Part shown: one piece after another, positions 33,619 to 40,801 of the stretch | How the letters are laid out: each line of letters opens with the position of its first letter | Numbering within the stretch: the stretch's first letter is position 1 | Source of the DNA: CAYNST01 sp964546435 | Lineage (GTDB): Bacteria; Pseudomonadota; Gammaproteobacteria; Pseudomonadales; Cellvibrionaceae | NCBI GenBank assembly: GCA_964546435.1 | Contig: CAZJKJ010000004.1 | Location: 31,661 to 95,660 of the forward strand | Length of the DNA: 64,000 bases | Reading direction: 5' to 3' | Position numbers and translations under genes: made by a program | Notes under the pieces: generated by a model | Databases searched by the model: none | What the model was told of the DNA's origin: nothing | The model's input: only the letters and a program-made list of their open reading frames with translations

Positions 33619-34821
33619 TTAAACCTGCCCCGATTGTGTGGCCGCGTGGCTTCGGCATAGGTCGCGGATACGGGACTCCGCCACAACGCGGGCCGTCCGG
33701 TCCGCATGTATGACCGCTTCCAGATCATCTGGTTCGCCGTTGCGCCAACTTTGCATCACGAAATCTACCGTGGTCGGGATATCGGTGAAGCGGATGTGCC
33801 CGTTGAGGAAGTGCGCCACCGCCACTTCGTTGGCTGCATTGAGCGCCGCGGGAGCAGTTCCGCCCGTCTGCATGGCATCGATAGCCAGTTGCAGGCACCG
33901 GAATTTCTTCATGTCCGGCTCGGAAAATTCGAGGGTGCCCAGAGACCAGAAGTCGAGACTCCGGACGGGACTCGCCAGGCGTTGCGGCCAGCCCAGACAA
34001 TGAGCAATGGGTGTGCGCATGTCCGGCTGCCCCATCTGGGCGAGCACCGACCCGTCCACGTATTCCACCATGGAGTGCACGATGCTCTGGGGATGGATGA
34101 CAACCTTGATCAGTGACGCCGCACAATTGAACAGCCAGCAGGCTTCAATAAATTCGAGCCCCTTGTTCATCATGGTCGCCGAGTCCACCGAAATCTTGTG
34201 TCCCATTGACCAGTTCGGATGTGCACACGCCTGCTGCGGTGTTACGGCCGACAGTTCGGCCAGCGGAGTGTTCCGGAACGGCCCGCCTGAGCCGGTCAAA
34301 AGCAATCGCCGCACCCCGGCGGCCTCCAGGGATTCGAAATCCGGCGGCAGGCACTGAAAAATTGCATTGTGTTCGCTGTCCACCGGGAGGATCTTCGCGC
34401 CTGACACCCGTGCCGCGCCGATCATCAGCGCGCCGGTCATGACGAGGGATTCCTTGTTGGCAAGCAGCAGTTTTTTTCCCGCTCGTACCGCGGCAAGGGT
34501 CGGCATCAGACCTGCCGCGCCCACGATTGCCGCAACCACCATGTCCACTTCGGGCGCCGACGCCACGTCGCCAAGGGCGGCTTCACCCGATAACACTTCC
34601 GTGGGGCTGCCGGCAATCCGCTGACGCAATGCCTGCGCTGCCTGAGGATCCCGCATGACGGCGTATTGAGGTGCAAACTGTGCAACCTGCTGCGCCATCA
34701 AATCAACATGGTTGTGCGCGGTCAGCGCAAATACCGAAAATCGGTCCGGATACCGGGCCACCACATCCAGCGTGCTGATTCCGATTGATCCGGTAGATCC
34801 CAACAGGGTCAGATACTGCAT
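33619..34821 (-). CDS. dxr: 1-deoxy-D-xylulose-5-phosphate reductoisomerase
   Basis: The 400-residue enzyme makes MEP from DXP with NADPH, the committed step of isoprenoid precursor synthesis that feeds UppS. The nucleotide-binding opening is LTLLGSTGSIGISTLDVV. LLLANKESLVMTG, the metal site ILPVDSEHNAIFQCL and TGSGGPFRNTPLAEL match Dxr. ATG 34821 overlaps the cdsA stop by one base (TGATG), indicating coupling. An in-frame upstream codon at 34842 would lie inside cdsA and is unlikely. Confidence 0.97.
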   Translation of the reverse strand: MQYLTLLGSTGSIGISTLDVVARYPDRFSVFALTAHNHVDLMAQQVAQFAPQYAVMRDPQAAQALRQRIAGSPTEVLSGEAALGDVASAPEVDMVVAAIVGAAGLMPTLAAVRAGKKLLLANKESLVMTGALMIGAARVSGAKILPVDSEHNAIFQCLPPDFESLEAAGVRRLLLTGSGGPFRNTPLAELSAVTPQQACAHPNWSMGHKISVDSATMMNKGLEFIEACWLFNCAASLIKVVIHPQSIVHSMVEYVDGSVLAQMGQPDMRTPIAHCLGWPQRLASPVRSLDFWSLGTLEFSEPDMKKFRCLQLAIDAMQTGGTAPAALNAANEVAVAHFLNGHIRFTDIPTTVDFVMQSWRNGEPDDLEAVIHADRTARVVAESRIRDLCRSHAATQSGQV

Positions 34822-35651
34822 CAGGGCTCCACCATCAACCATCCGCTGGAAAGCAGGGCCAGGGTAAACACGGGCACCGCTGCCGCGAGGCCGTCCACCC
34901 GGTCGAGCACACCGCCGTGACCCGGCAGGATATGCCCGGAATCCTTGATGCCGCGATACCGCTTCAACATGCTTTCAAGCAGATCTCCCACCACGGATAT
35001 CAAGGCGGTGGGAATGGCGATCAGGGCGGGCCTGATCCAGTGGTGGACCGTACCGGTCAGCGACAGGAACAGTCCGAAAGTCAGGGTAGCTGCAATGACA
35101 CCGCCCACCACGCCCTCCCAGGATTTGCCCGGACTGACCGCGGGGGCCAGCTTGTGTTTGCCAAAGGCTCGGCCGCTGAAATAGGCACCGATGTCTGCGG
35201 CGGCAACGATCAGCACCACTGCAAGCACCCATAGGGCACCGTCCGGCAGTCCGCGCAGTGCATGCACGGCAAACCAGAATGGCAGAAACACCATCAGTCC
35301 CATGGCGCCCCGCAACAGCGGCGCCCGCCACAGCACCGCACTTGCGGGATACCCTTGCACCCAGAGTAGCGCCACCGCCCACCAGCCGGCACTCAGAATC
35401 AGCAGGCCCGTCAACGAAATCCACTGCTGCTTGAGTGCCCACCAGCAAAGAGCGGTCAAGCCACTGACCACAATTATGTAAACGACGCGTTGCCAGGTTT
35501 CGGTGTATCCACAGAGGTTCGCCCATTCCCAGGCGGCTACCATCCCGGCCAGGGCAACGAACAGGGCAAAAATGAGGGGCGGTGCGAAAAAGAGCATCCC
35601 CAGAAAGACAAGGGCCAGAAAACTGGCCGTGATGATTCGCTGTTTAAGCAC
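34821..35651 (-). CDS. cdsA: Phosphatidate cytidylyltransferase
   Basis: The 276-residue polytopic membrane enzyme makes CDP-diacylglycerol for all phospholipids. About eight membrane segments are seen, and the C-terminal signature is complete (SVVGDLLESMLKRYRGIKDS then GHGGVLDRVDGL). The GTG start at 35651 overlaps the 3' end of uppS by 8 bp. The stop overlaps the dxr start. Confidence 0.96.
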   Translation of the reverse strand: MLKQRIITASFLALVFLGMLFFAPPLIFALFVALAGMVAAWEWANLCGYTETWQRVVYIIVVSGLTALCWWALKQQWISLTGLLILSAGWWAVALLWVQGYPASAVLWRAPLLRGAMGLMVFLPFWFAVHALRGLPDGALWVLAVVLIVAAADIGAYFSGRAFGKHKLAPAVSPGKSWEGVVGGVIAATLTFGLFLSLTGTVHHWIRPALIAIPTALISVVGDLLESMLKRYRGIKDSGHILPGHGGVLDRVDGLAAAVPVFTLALLSSGWLMVEP

Positions 35652-36396
35652 GGTCGAGATCCTTACTCAGCCCCAGACCGGAATTGATCTGTTCGCTGGT
35701 ATGTCCGAAACGTCTCTGGCGATTGTAGAAATCGGCCACCGCCGCACGCAGGGCGACCGCATCGAATTCCGGCCACAACAGAGGGCTGAAATACAGCTCT
35801 GCATATGCGCACTGCCATAACAGGAAATTGCTGATACGCAGTTCGCCTCCGGTACGGATCAAAAGATCCAGCGGCGGCAGTTCGGCCGTCGACAGGTAGG
35901 GCTCCAGCGCGGCTTCAGTGACGGCCTCCGGCGCCAGCCGTCCCTCCGTCACATCCTGCAGTACCCGGCGTGCGGCCTCCGCAATGTCCCACTGGCCACC
36001 GTAATCGGCTGCAATCACCAGGGTGCTGTCACCCTGACCCGCAATATTTTCCGCTTCTTCTATCGCAGCCTTGAGTTTGGGTCCGAAGCGGGCACGGTTG
36101 CCGATCACTCGCAAACGCACATGCTCTTCGGCAAGCTCCCGCGCTTCCTTTTTCAGATAGTTGTAGAACAGCCCCATCAAGGCTTCCACTTCCCGGGGCG
36201 GGCGTCTCCAGTTCTCGCTGCTGAAAGCAAACAGTGTCAGCACTTCCACACCGCTTTCCCGGCAGGCCCTGAGCACGTCGCGAATGCGCTCCACTCCGGC
36301 CCGATGACCGGAAATACCGTTTTTGCCTTCGCGTTTGGCCCACCGGTTGTTGCCATCCATGATGATGGCAACGTGGCGTAAGGTGTCTGAAGTCAC
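35644..36396 (-). CDS. uppS: Undecaprenyl-diphosphate synthase (cis-prenyltransferase)
   Basis: The 250-residue product condenses IPP with farnesyl-PP to C55-PP, the lipid carrier for peptidoglycan and surface glycans. Conserved blocks are AIIMDGNNRWAKREGKNGIS (catalytic Asp), TLFAFSSENWRRP and the C-terminal PPLDLLIRTGGELRISNFLL. GTG 36396 starts MTSDTLRHVAIIMDG. It lies 19 bp after frr and overlaps cdsA. Confidence 0.97.
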   Translation of the reverse strand: MTSDTLRHVAIIMDGNNRWAKREGKNGISGHRAGVERIRDVLRACRESGVEVLTLFAFSSENWRRPPREVEALMGLFYNYLKKEARELAEEHVRLRVIGNRARFGPKLKAAIEEAENIAGQGDSTLVIAADYGGQWDIAEAARRVLQDVTEGRLAPEAVTEAALEPYLSTAELPPLDLLIRTGGELRISNFLLWQCAYAELYFSPLLWPEFDAVALRAAVADFYNRQRRFGHTSEQINSGLGLSKDLDRA

Positions 36397-36415
36397 TCCA
36401 ATCCCCTGTACTGCC

Positions 36416-36973
36416 CTAGATTTCCATCAGGTCTTTTTCTTTCGCGGTCAGTGCCACATCCACTTCTGCGATGTATTTGTCGGTGAGCTTCTGGATCTCG
36501 TCCTGAGCCCGTCGTTCGTCGTCTTCGCTGATGCTTTTGTCTTTGAGAAGGTCTTTGAGAGTGCCGTTGGCGTCACGACGGATATTGCGAATGGAAACCC
36601 GGGCATTCTCGGCTTCGCTGCGCGCCTGCTTGATAAAGCCTTTGCGCGTCTCTTCGGTCAGAGCCGGCATGGGAACCCGCATCAGTTCACCGGTGGTCAC
36701 CGGGTTGAGACCCAGATCCGAGCGCATGATCGCCTTCTCGATCTCGGGAACCATTTGTCGCTCCCAAGGGCTTACGGACAGAGTTCGGGCGTCCAGAACA
36801 CTGACGTTGGCAACCTGAGACAAGGGAACGTCGGAACCGTAATAGGAAACAGTCACACTGTCCAGAAGGCTGGGATGCGCCCGACCGGTGCGTATCTTGT
36901 TGAAATTTACTGCCAGGGATTCAACGCTTTTTTTCATGCGCCCCTGGGCGTCTTGCTTGATATCGCTAATCAT
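36416..36973 (-). CDS. frr: Ribosome recycling factor
   Basis: The 185-residue product splits post-termination ribosomes with EF-G. It shows MKKSVESLAVNFNKIRTGRA, the hinge and domain II (YYGSDVPLSQVANVSVLDA) and the C-terminal helix (DDERRAQDEIQKLTDKYIAE). Its ATG overlaps the pyrH stop as ATGA, implying translational coupling. Confidence 0.98.
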   Translation of the reverse strand: MISDIKQDAQGRMKKSVESLAVNFNKIRTGRAHPSLLDSVTVSYYGSDVPLSQVANVSVLDARTLSVSPWERQMVPEIEKAIMRSDLGLNPVTTGELMRVPMPALTEETRKGFIKQARSEAENARVSIRNIRRDANGTLKDLLKDKSISEDDERRAQDEIQKLTDKYIAEVDVALTAKEKDLMEI

Positions 36974-37701
36974 TTTTCGTCCTCGATCAATGTACCCTCA
37001 TCTCCACCCACGACGATGTTCAGCAAGGCGCCCTGCTTGTCCATCTTGAATACCCGCACCGGCATGCGATGCTCCTGGCACAGACAGATCGCCGTCAGAT
37101 CCATGACGCCGAGCTTCTCGGCGAGAACCTGGTCGTAATTCAGACGGTAGTAGCGCGTCGCGGTGGCATCTTTCATCGGATCTGCACTGTATACCCCGTC
37201 GACCTTGGTCGCCTTGAGTACCAGTTCGGCATTCACTTCGATACCGCGCAGGCAGGCAGCAGAATCTGTGGTGAAAAACGGATTGCCCGTACCGGCGGCG
37301 AATATCACTACTTCGCCCTGCTCCAGCAACCGTATGGCCCGGCGTCGATCGTAGTGTTCCACGATGCCGCTCATGGGGATTGCCGACATGACGCTGGAAG
37401 AAATATTGGACCGCTCCAGTGCATCGCGCATTGCCAGCGCATTCATGACGGTGGCCAGCATGCCCATGTGATCGCCGGTGACCCGATCCAGGCCGGCCCG
37501 GTTCAATGCCGCACCCCGAAAGAGGTTGCCGCCACCGATAACCAGACCGACCTGCACGCCGATACCAACCAGCTGCCCAATCTCCAGCGCCATTTTGTCC
37601 AGAACTTTCGGGTCGATCCCGAAGCCTTCGTCGCCCATCAGCTGCTCGCCGCTGAGCTTCAGTAGAATCCGCTTGTACTTTCGATCGCGAGGCGTCGGCA
37701 T
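36970..37701 (-). CDS. pyrH: UMP kinase
   Basis: The 243-residue amino-acid-kinase-fold enzyme phosphorylates UMP to UDP. Landmarks are YKRILLKLSGEQLMGDEGFG, VGLVIGGGNLFRGAALN, GTGNPFFTTDSAACLRG and YSADPMKD. ATG 37701 has GGAGAAGAG upstream and gives the family N-terminus; an earlier open frame to 37845 is not family-like. In relatives the gene follows tsf. Here 323 bp with a tsf terminator and a small repeat separate the two, so pyrH may have its own promoter. Confidence 0.97.
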   Translation of the reverse strand: MPTPRDRKYKRILLKLSGEQLMGDEGFGIDPKVLDKMALEIGQLVGIGVQVGLVIGGGNLFRGAALNRAGLDRVTGDHMGMLATVMNALAMRDALERSNISSSVMSAIPMSGIVEHYDRRRAIRLLEQGEVVIFAAGTGNPFFTTDSAACLRGIEVNAELVLKATKVDGVYSADPMKDATATRYYRLNYDQVLAEKLGVMDLTAICLCQEHRMPVRVFKMDKQGALLNIVVGGDEGTLIEDEK

Positions 37702-37888
37702 AAATCTCTTCTCCAGACCTGAATTTGGGCCGAAGTGTACCCTTAAATTTTCATCATTGACACTCAAAAACCGGGGTCGGACTTGTACGCAAATGACAAC
37801 TTCCGACAAACCCTGAACACAGCGGCGACGACAGGCACAACACAAACGGCAAGACAGCCAACAAAGCCAGCAACAATTTGCTCAGCTA

Positions 37889-37936
37889 CGTGACCAACAA
37901 TGCGACCAACAGCGCGACCAACAATCCGGTCAACAA
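37889..37936. repeat. Imperfect 12-bp tandem repeat, four units
   Basis: The units are ACGTGACCAACAA-like (37889-37900), TGCGACCAACAG (37901-37912), CGCGACCAACAA (37913-37924) and TCCGGTCAACAA (37925-37936), with weaker echoes on both sides. The period keeps a reading frame open on the plus strand, but no gene is supported there. Confidence 0.75.
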
Positions 37937-37970
37937 AGCCAGCATTCAGGCAACCCGCAAAACGCGCAAC

Positions 37971-38007
37971 AAAAAGGCGAGAAAAGCCGTCACGCCCCCT
38001 CGCCTTT
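37971..38007 (-). terminator. Rho-independent terminator after tsf
   Basis: On the minus strand AAAGGCGAG (from 38007) pairs over 9 bp with CTCGCCTTT (ending 37973) around a 17-base loop, followed by two more Ts (run of five). It begins 18 bases after the tsf stop. Confidence 0.85.
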
Positions 38008-38024
38008 GCGGATTCTATGTCAGG

Positions 38025-38897
38025 CTAGCCTTTGGACGCTTGTACCTGGGCGGCAACCTCGGCAGCGAAGTCCGATTCCTCTTTCTGAATGCCTTCGCCG
38101 ACTTCATAGCGAACAAATCGCACCACGGCGGCTCCAGCCTGCTTGACCAGCGCGCCCACGGTAATGTCCGGATTCTTCACGAAAGACTGCTCCAGCAGGC
38201 TGCCCTCTTTAAGGAACTTGCTGATGCGACCCATGACCATTTTTTCCACGATCTCGGCAGGTTTGCCCGCCATGTCCGGTTGGGCCTTGATGATATCCTT
38301 TTCTTTTTCCACCACATCCGCAGGCACGTCTTCCGGTCGTACCACCTGAGGATTCACTGCAGCGATGTGCATGGCGACGTCCCGGGCAAGATCCGCGTTG
38401 CCACCTTTGAGCTCAACCAGTACCGCAATCCGGTTGTTGGAGTGCACGTAGGAACCCACGACGCCGTCCGCCGCTTCAATGATCTGCAAACGGCGCACGC
38501 CGATGTTTTCGCCGATCTTCTGAACCAGGGCTTCGCGAGCCGTTTCGAGATCACCGCTCATCAACTGTGCGATGTCGGTCTGGCGGCTTGCGAAGGCCTT
38601 GTCGGCAACTTTCGCCACAAAACCCAGGAAGTTTTCGTCACGTGCGACAAAATCCGTCTCACTGTTGACCTCGAGTACCAGACCAACGCCGGCATCGTCG
38701 GCCAGTCGGGTCAGCACCACGCCGTCGGCGGCAGTGCGGCTGGCTTTCTTGGCGGCCTTCAGGCCACTGGCTTTACGCAGATTCTCGATTGCCAGCTCAA
38801 TGTCGCCAGCCGAATCCACCAATGCGTTCTTGCACTCCATCATGCCGAGCCCGGTGCGCTCGCGCAGTTCTTTAACCATTGACGCAGAAATTGCCAT
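38025..38897 (-). CDS. tsf: Translation elongation factor Ts
   Basis: The 290-residue product recycles EF-Tu by exchanging GDP for GTP. The opening VKELRERTGLGMMECKNALV and the core TDFVARDENFLGFV (binding EF-Tu) are typical. GAGGACAC 5-6 bases before ATG 38897 is the ribosome site. It follows rpsB with a hairpin between them and ends in its own terminator. Confidence 0.98.
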   Translation of the reverse strand: MAISASMVKELRERTGLGMMECKNALVDSAGDIELAIENLRKASGLKAAKKASRTAADGVVLTRLADDAGVGLVLEVNSETDFVARDENFLGFVAKVADKAFASRQTDIAQLMSGDLETAREALVQKIGENIGVRRLQIIEAADGVVGSYVHSNNRIAVLVELKGGNADLARDVAMHIAAVNPQVVRPEDVPADVVEKEKDIIKAQPDMAGKPAEIVEKMVMGRISKFLKEGSLLEQSFVKNPDITVGALVKQAGAAVVRFVRYEVGEGIQKEESDFAAEVAAQVQASKG

Positions 38898-38918
38898 AAA
38901 TTGTGTCCTCAAAAAAAC

Positions 38919-38941
38919 AAAGAGGGGTTATCCCCCTCTTT
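38919..38941 (-). terminator. rpsB-tsf intergenic hairpin (attenuator)
   Basis: AAAGAGGGG and CCCCTCTTT form a perfect 9-bp stem with a 5-base loop. On the minus strand it is followed by TTTGTTTTTTT just before the tsf ribosome site. It has intrinsic-terminator form, so it probably reduces tsf relative to rpsB by partial termination, or stabilises rpsB mRNA. Confidence 0.85.
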
Positions 38942-38992
38942 TTGACTTTATGAAATGGCGTGACGACCCTTGAGGTCGCCAACCTGATAGCG

Positions 38993-39739
38993 CTAGTTGC
39001 CGCTGCCGGTCTTCTCGTCGACTTCAACGAACTCGTCTTTATTCGGTACCGCGTTCGCTCTTGCTGCGCCTTCGACACAGGCATCCGCCATTGCAGTCAC
39101 ATACAGCTTGATGGCGCGGATCGCGTCGTCGTTACCGGGAATGACGTAGTCGACGCCGGCAGGATCACTGTTGGTATCCACTACTGCGATAACCGGAATA
39201 CCCAGCTTGTTGGCTTCCTGCACTGCAATGCGCTCATGCTCTACGTCAATGACGAACAGGGCATCGGGCAGGCCGCCCATATCTTTGATACCACCGATGG
39301 ACAGATCCAGCTTGCCCATCAGACGGGTGCGCATCAGCGCTTCTTTTTTGGTGAGCTTGTCGAACGTGCCGTCTTTGCTTTGCGCTTCCAGTTCACGGAA
39401 ACGGCGGATTGAAGCGCGGATCGTCTTGTAGTTGGTCAGCATTCCACCGAGCCAGCGATGACTGACAAAGGGCATGCCTGCGCGGGCAGCCTGCTCGGCA
39501 ACGGTCTTCTGGGCGGCGCGCTTGGTTCCAACAAAGAGAATCTTTTTCTTCTGGGCAGCCATTTGCTTGACCAGATCGAGGGCGCCATTGAACGCCGGCA
39601 CGGTGTGCTCAAGATTGACAATGTGGATCTTGTTGCGGGCACCAAAGATGTATTGACGCATCTTGGGGTTCCAGTAACGGCTCTGGTGGCCGAAATGGAC
39701 GCCGGCCTGCAGCATTTCACGCATACTTACAACGGGCAT
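38993..39739 (-). CDS. rpsB: 30S ribosomal protein S2
   Basis: The 248-residue small-subunit protein shows SMREMLQAGVHFGHQSRYWN, IVNLEHTVPAF, FVGTKRAAQKTVAEQAA and PDALFVIDVEHERIAVQEA. ATG 39739 is preceded by AGGAAA; the frame upstream to 39790 is not protein-like. It is the first gene of the large minus-strand operon and is divergent from map, as in many proteobacteria. Confidence 0.98.
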   Translation of the reverse strand: MPVVSMREMLQAGVHFGHQSRYWNPKMRQYIFGARNKIHIVNLEHTVPAFNGALDLVKQMAAQKKKILFVGTKRAAQKTVAEQAARAGMPFVSHRWLGGMLTNYKTIRASIRRFRELEAQSKDGTFDKLTKKEALMRTRLMGKLDLSIGGIKDMGGLPDALFVIDVEHERIAVQEANKLGIPVIAVVDTNSDPAGVDYVIPGNDDAIRAIKLYVTAMADACVEGAARANAVPNKDEFVEVDEKTGSGN

Positions 39740-39859
39740 AGGGGTTTCCTGTTCCGATTGGGTTGAGCCTCCACGCATCCCACCGCCCAACTCGCCGGGC
39801 GAGCACCCAGGTCGGTGTGTCGATACGTGTGCGACAGTTTAAAGTGTTCAATTAAGTCA

Positions 39860-39910
39860 CCTGCCAGCAGGCAGGGCGCGCTTTATACCACAAAACGCCA
39901 ATGACTGAAA
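39860..39910 (-). promoter_or_regulatory. rpsB promoter and leader hairpin
   Basis: On the minus strand TTTCAG (39910-39905), a 17-bp spacer and TATAAA (39887-39882) with an extended TG form a promoter. Directly downstream CCTGCC and GGCAGG (39875-39860) make a 6-bp hairpin in the leader. S2 represses its own operon through a leader structure in E. coli, so this hairpin is a candidate for part of that control (inference). Confidence 0.6.
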
Positions 39911-40030
39911 GCACCACAAAACGCCCCACCGCGGGCGCGGGCGCCCGGCATAGATGTTTATGCCCGGGTGTTAAGGTAGAATGCGCGAACGAGAATTTCA
40001 GCCACATTAAATGAGCCCTGACAGGTGAGC

Positions 40031-40801
40031 ATGTCTGTAATACTGAAAACCCCTGAAGAGATTGAAAAAATGCGGATTGCAGGTCGCAAAGCCGCAGAAG
40101 TACTGGAGTTTGTCGGCGACCATGTCGTGGCGGGCGTTTCCACAGCGGAACTCGACCGACTCTGTCACGAATACATCACCCAGGTCCAGAAAGCCATTCC
40201 GGCTCCGCTGAACTACAAAGGTTTTCCGAAGTCCATCTGCACCTCGGTCAACCACGTGGTCTGTCATGGAATTCCCTCCGAGAAGAAAATCCTCAAAAAC
40301 GGCGACATCATCAACATCGACATCACCGTGATTGTCGATGGATATCATGGTGACACCAGCAAGATGTTCTTTGTCGGACCGCCCGCCACCCATGCGGAAC
40401 GCCTGGTCCGCGTGACCCAGGAATGCCTGTACAAGGGAATCGAACTGGTGAGACCGGGCGTCCGGCTCGGCGATATTGGCCATGTCATTCAGGAACATGC
40501 CGAGCGCAATTACTATTCCGTGGTCCGGGATTACTGCGGCCACGGGATCGGCAAGATCTTCCACGAAGAGCCCCAGGTCCTGCACTTCGGCAAGCCGGGC
40601 ACCGGGATGCAACTGGTTGAAGGCATGACGTTCACTATTGAACCCATGGTCAACGCCGGCAAAGCTGCCACCAAACTGAAAAGCGATGACTGGACCGTAG
40701 AAACCCGCGACGGGCGACTCTCCGCCCAGTGGGAACATACCCTGGCCGTCACCGCGACCGGCGTCGAAGTACTGACCGCCCGCAGGGAAGAACCCTTCTA
40801 A
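40031..40801 (+). CDS. map: Methionine aminopeptidase type I
   Basis: The 256-residue metalloenzyme removes initiator methionine. The five metal ligands fall in NIDITVIVDGYHGDTSK (two Asp), GHGIGKIFHEEP (His), MTFTIEPM (Glu) and LSAQWEHTLAVT (Glu). AGGTGA precedes ATG 40031; GTG 40025 is in frame but less likely. A TAGAAT -10-like box is at 39977-39982. Its TAA overlaps the glnD ATG (TAATG), so glnD is coupled. Divergent from rpsB. Confidence 0.97.
   Translation: MSVILKTPEEIEKMRIAGRKAAEVLEFVGDHVVAGVSTAELDRLCHEYITQVQKAIPAPLNYKGFPKSICTSVNHVVCHGIPSEKKILKNGDIINIDITVIVDGYHGDTSKMFFVGPPATHAERLVRVTQECLYKGIELVRPGVRLGDIGHVIQEHAERNYYSVVRDYCGHGIGKIFHEEPQVLHFGKPGTGMQLVEGMTFTIEPMVNAGKAATKLKSDDWTVETRDGRLSAQWEHTLAVTATGVEVLTARREEPF

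Larger units (their letters stand above)
37702..38024. other. tsf-pyrH intergenic region
   Basis: These 323 bases are unusually A/C-rich on the plus strand (many CAACAA words). They contain the tsf terminator (37971-38007) and an imperfect 12-bp repeat. No gene is supported. A promoter for pyrH is expected in the part after the terminator, but I could not assign boxes with confidence. Confidence 0.5.
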
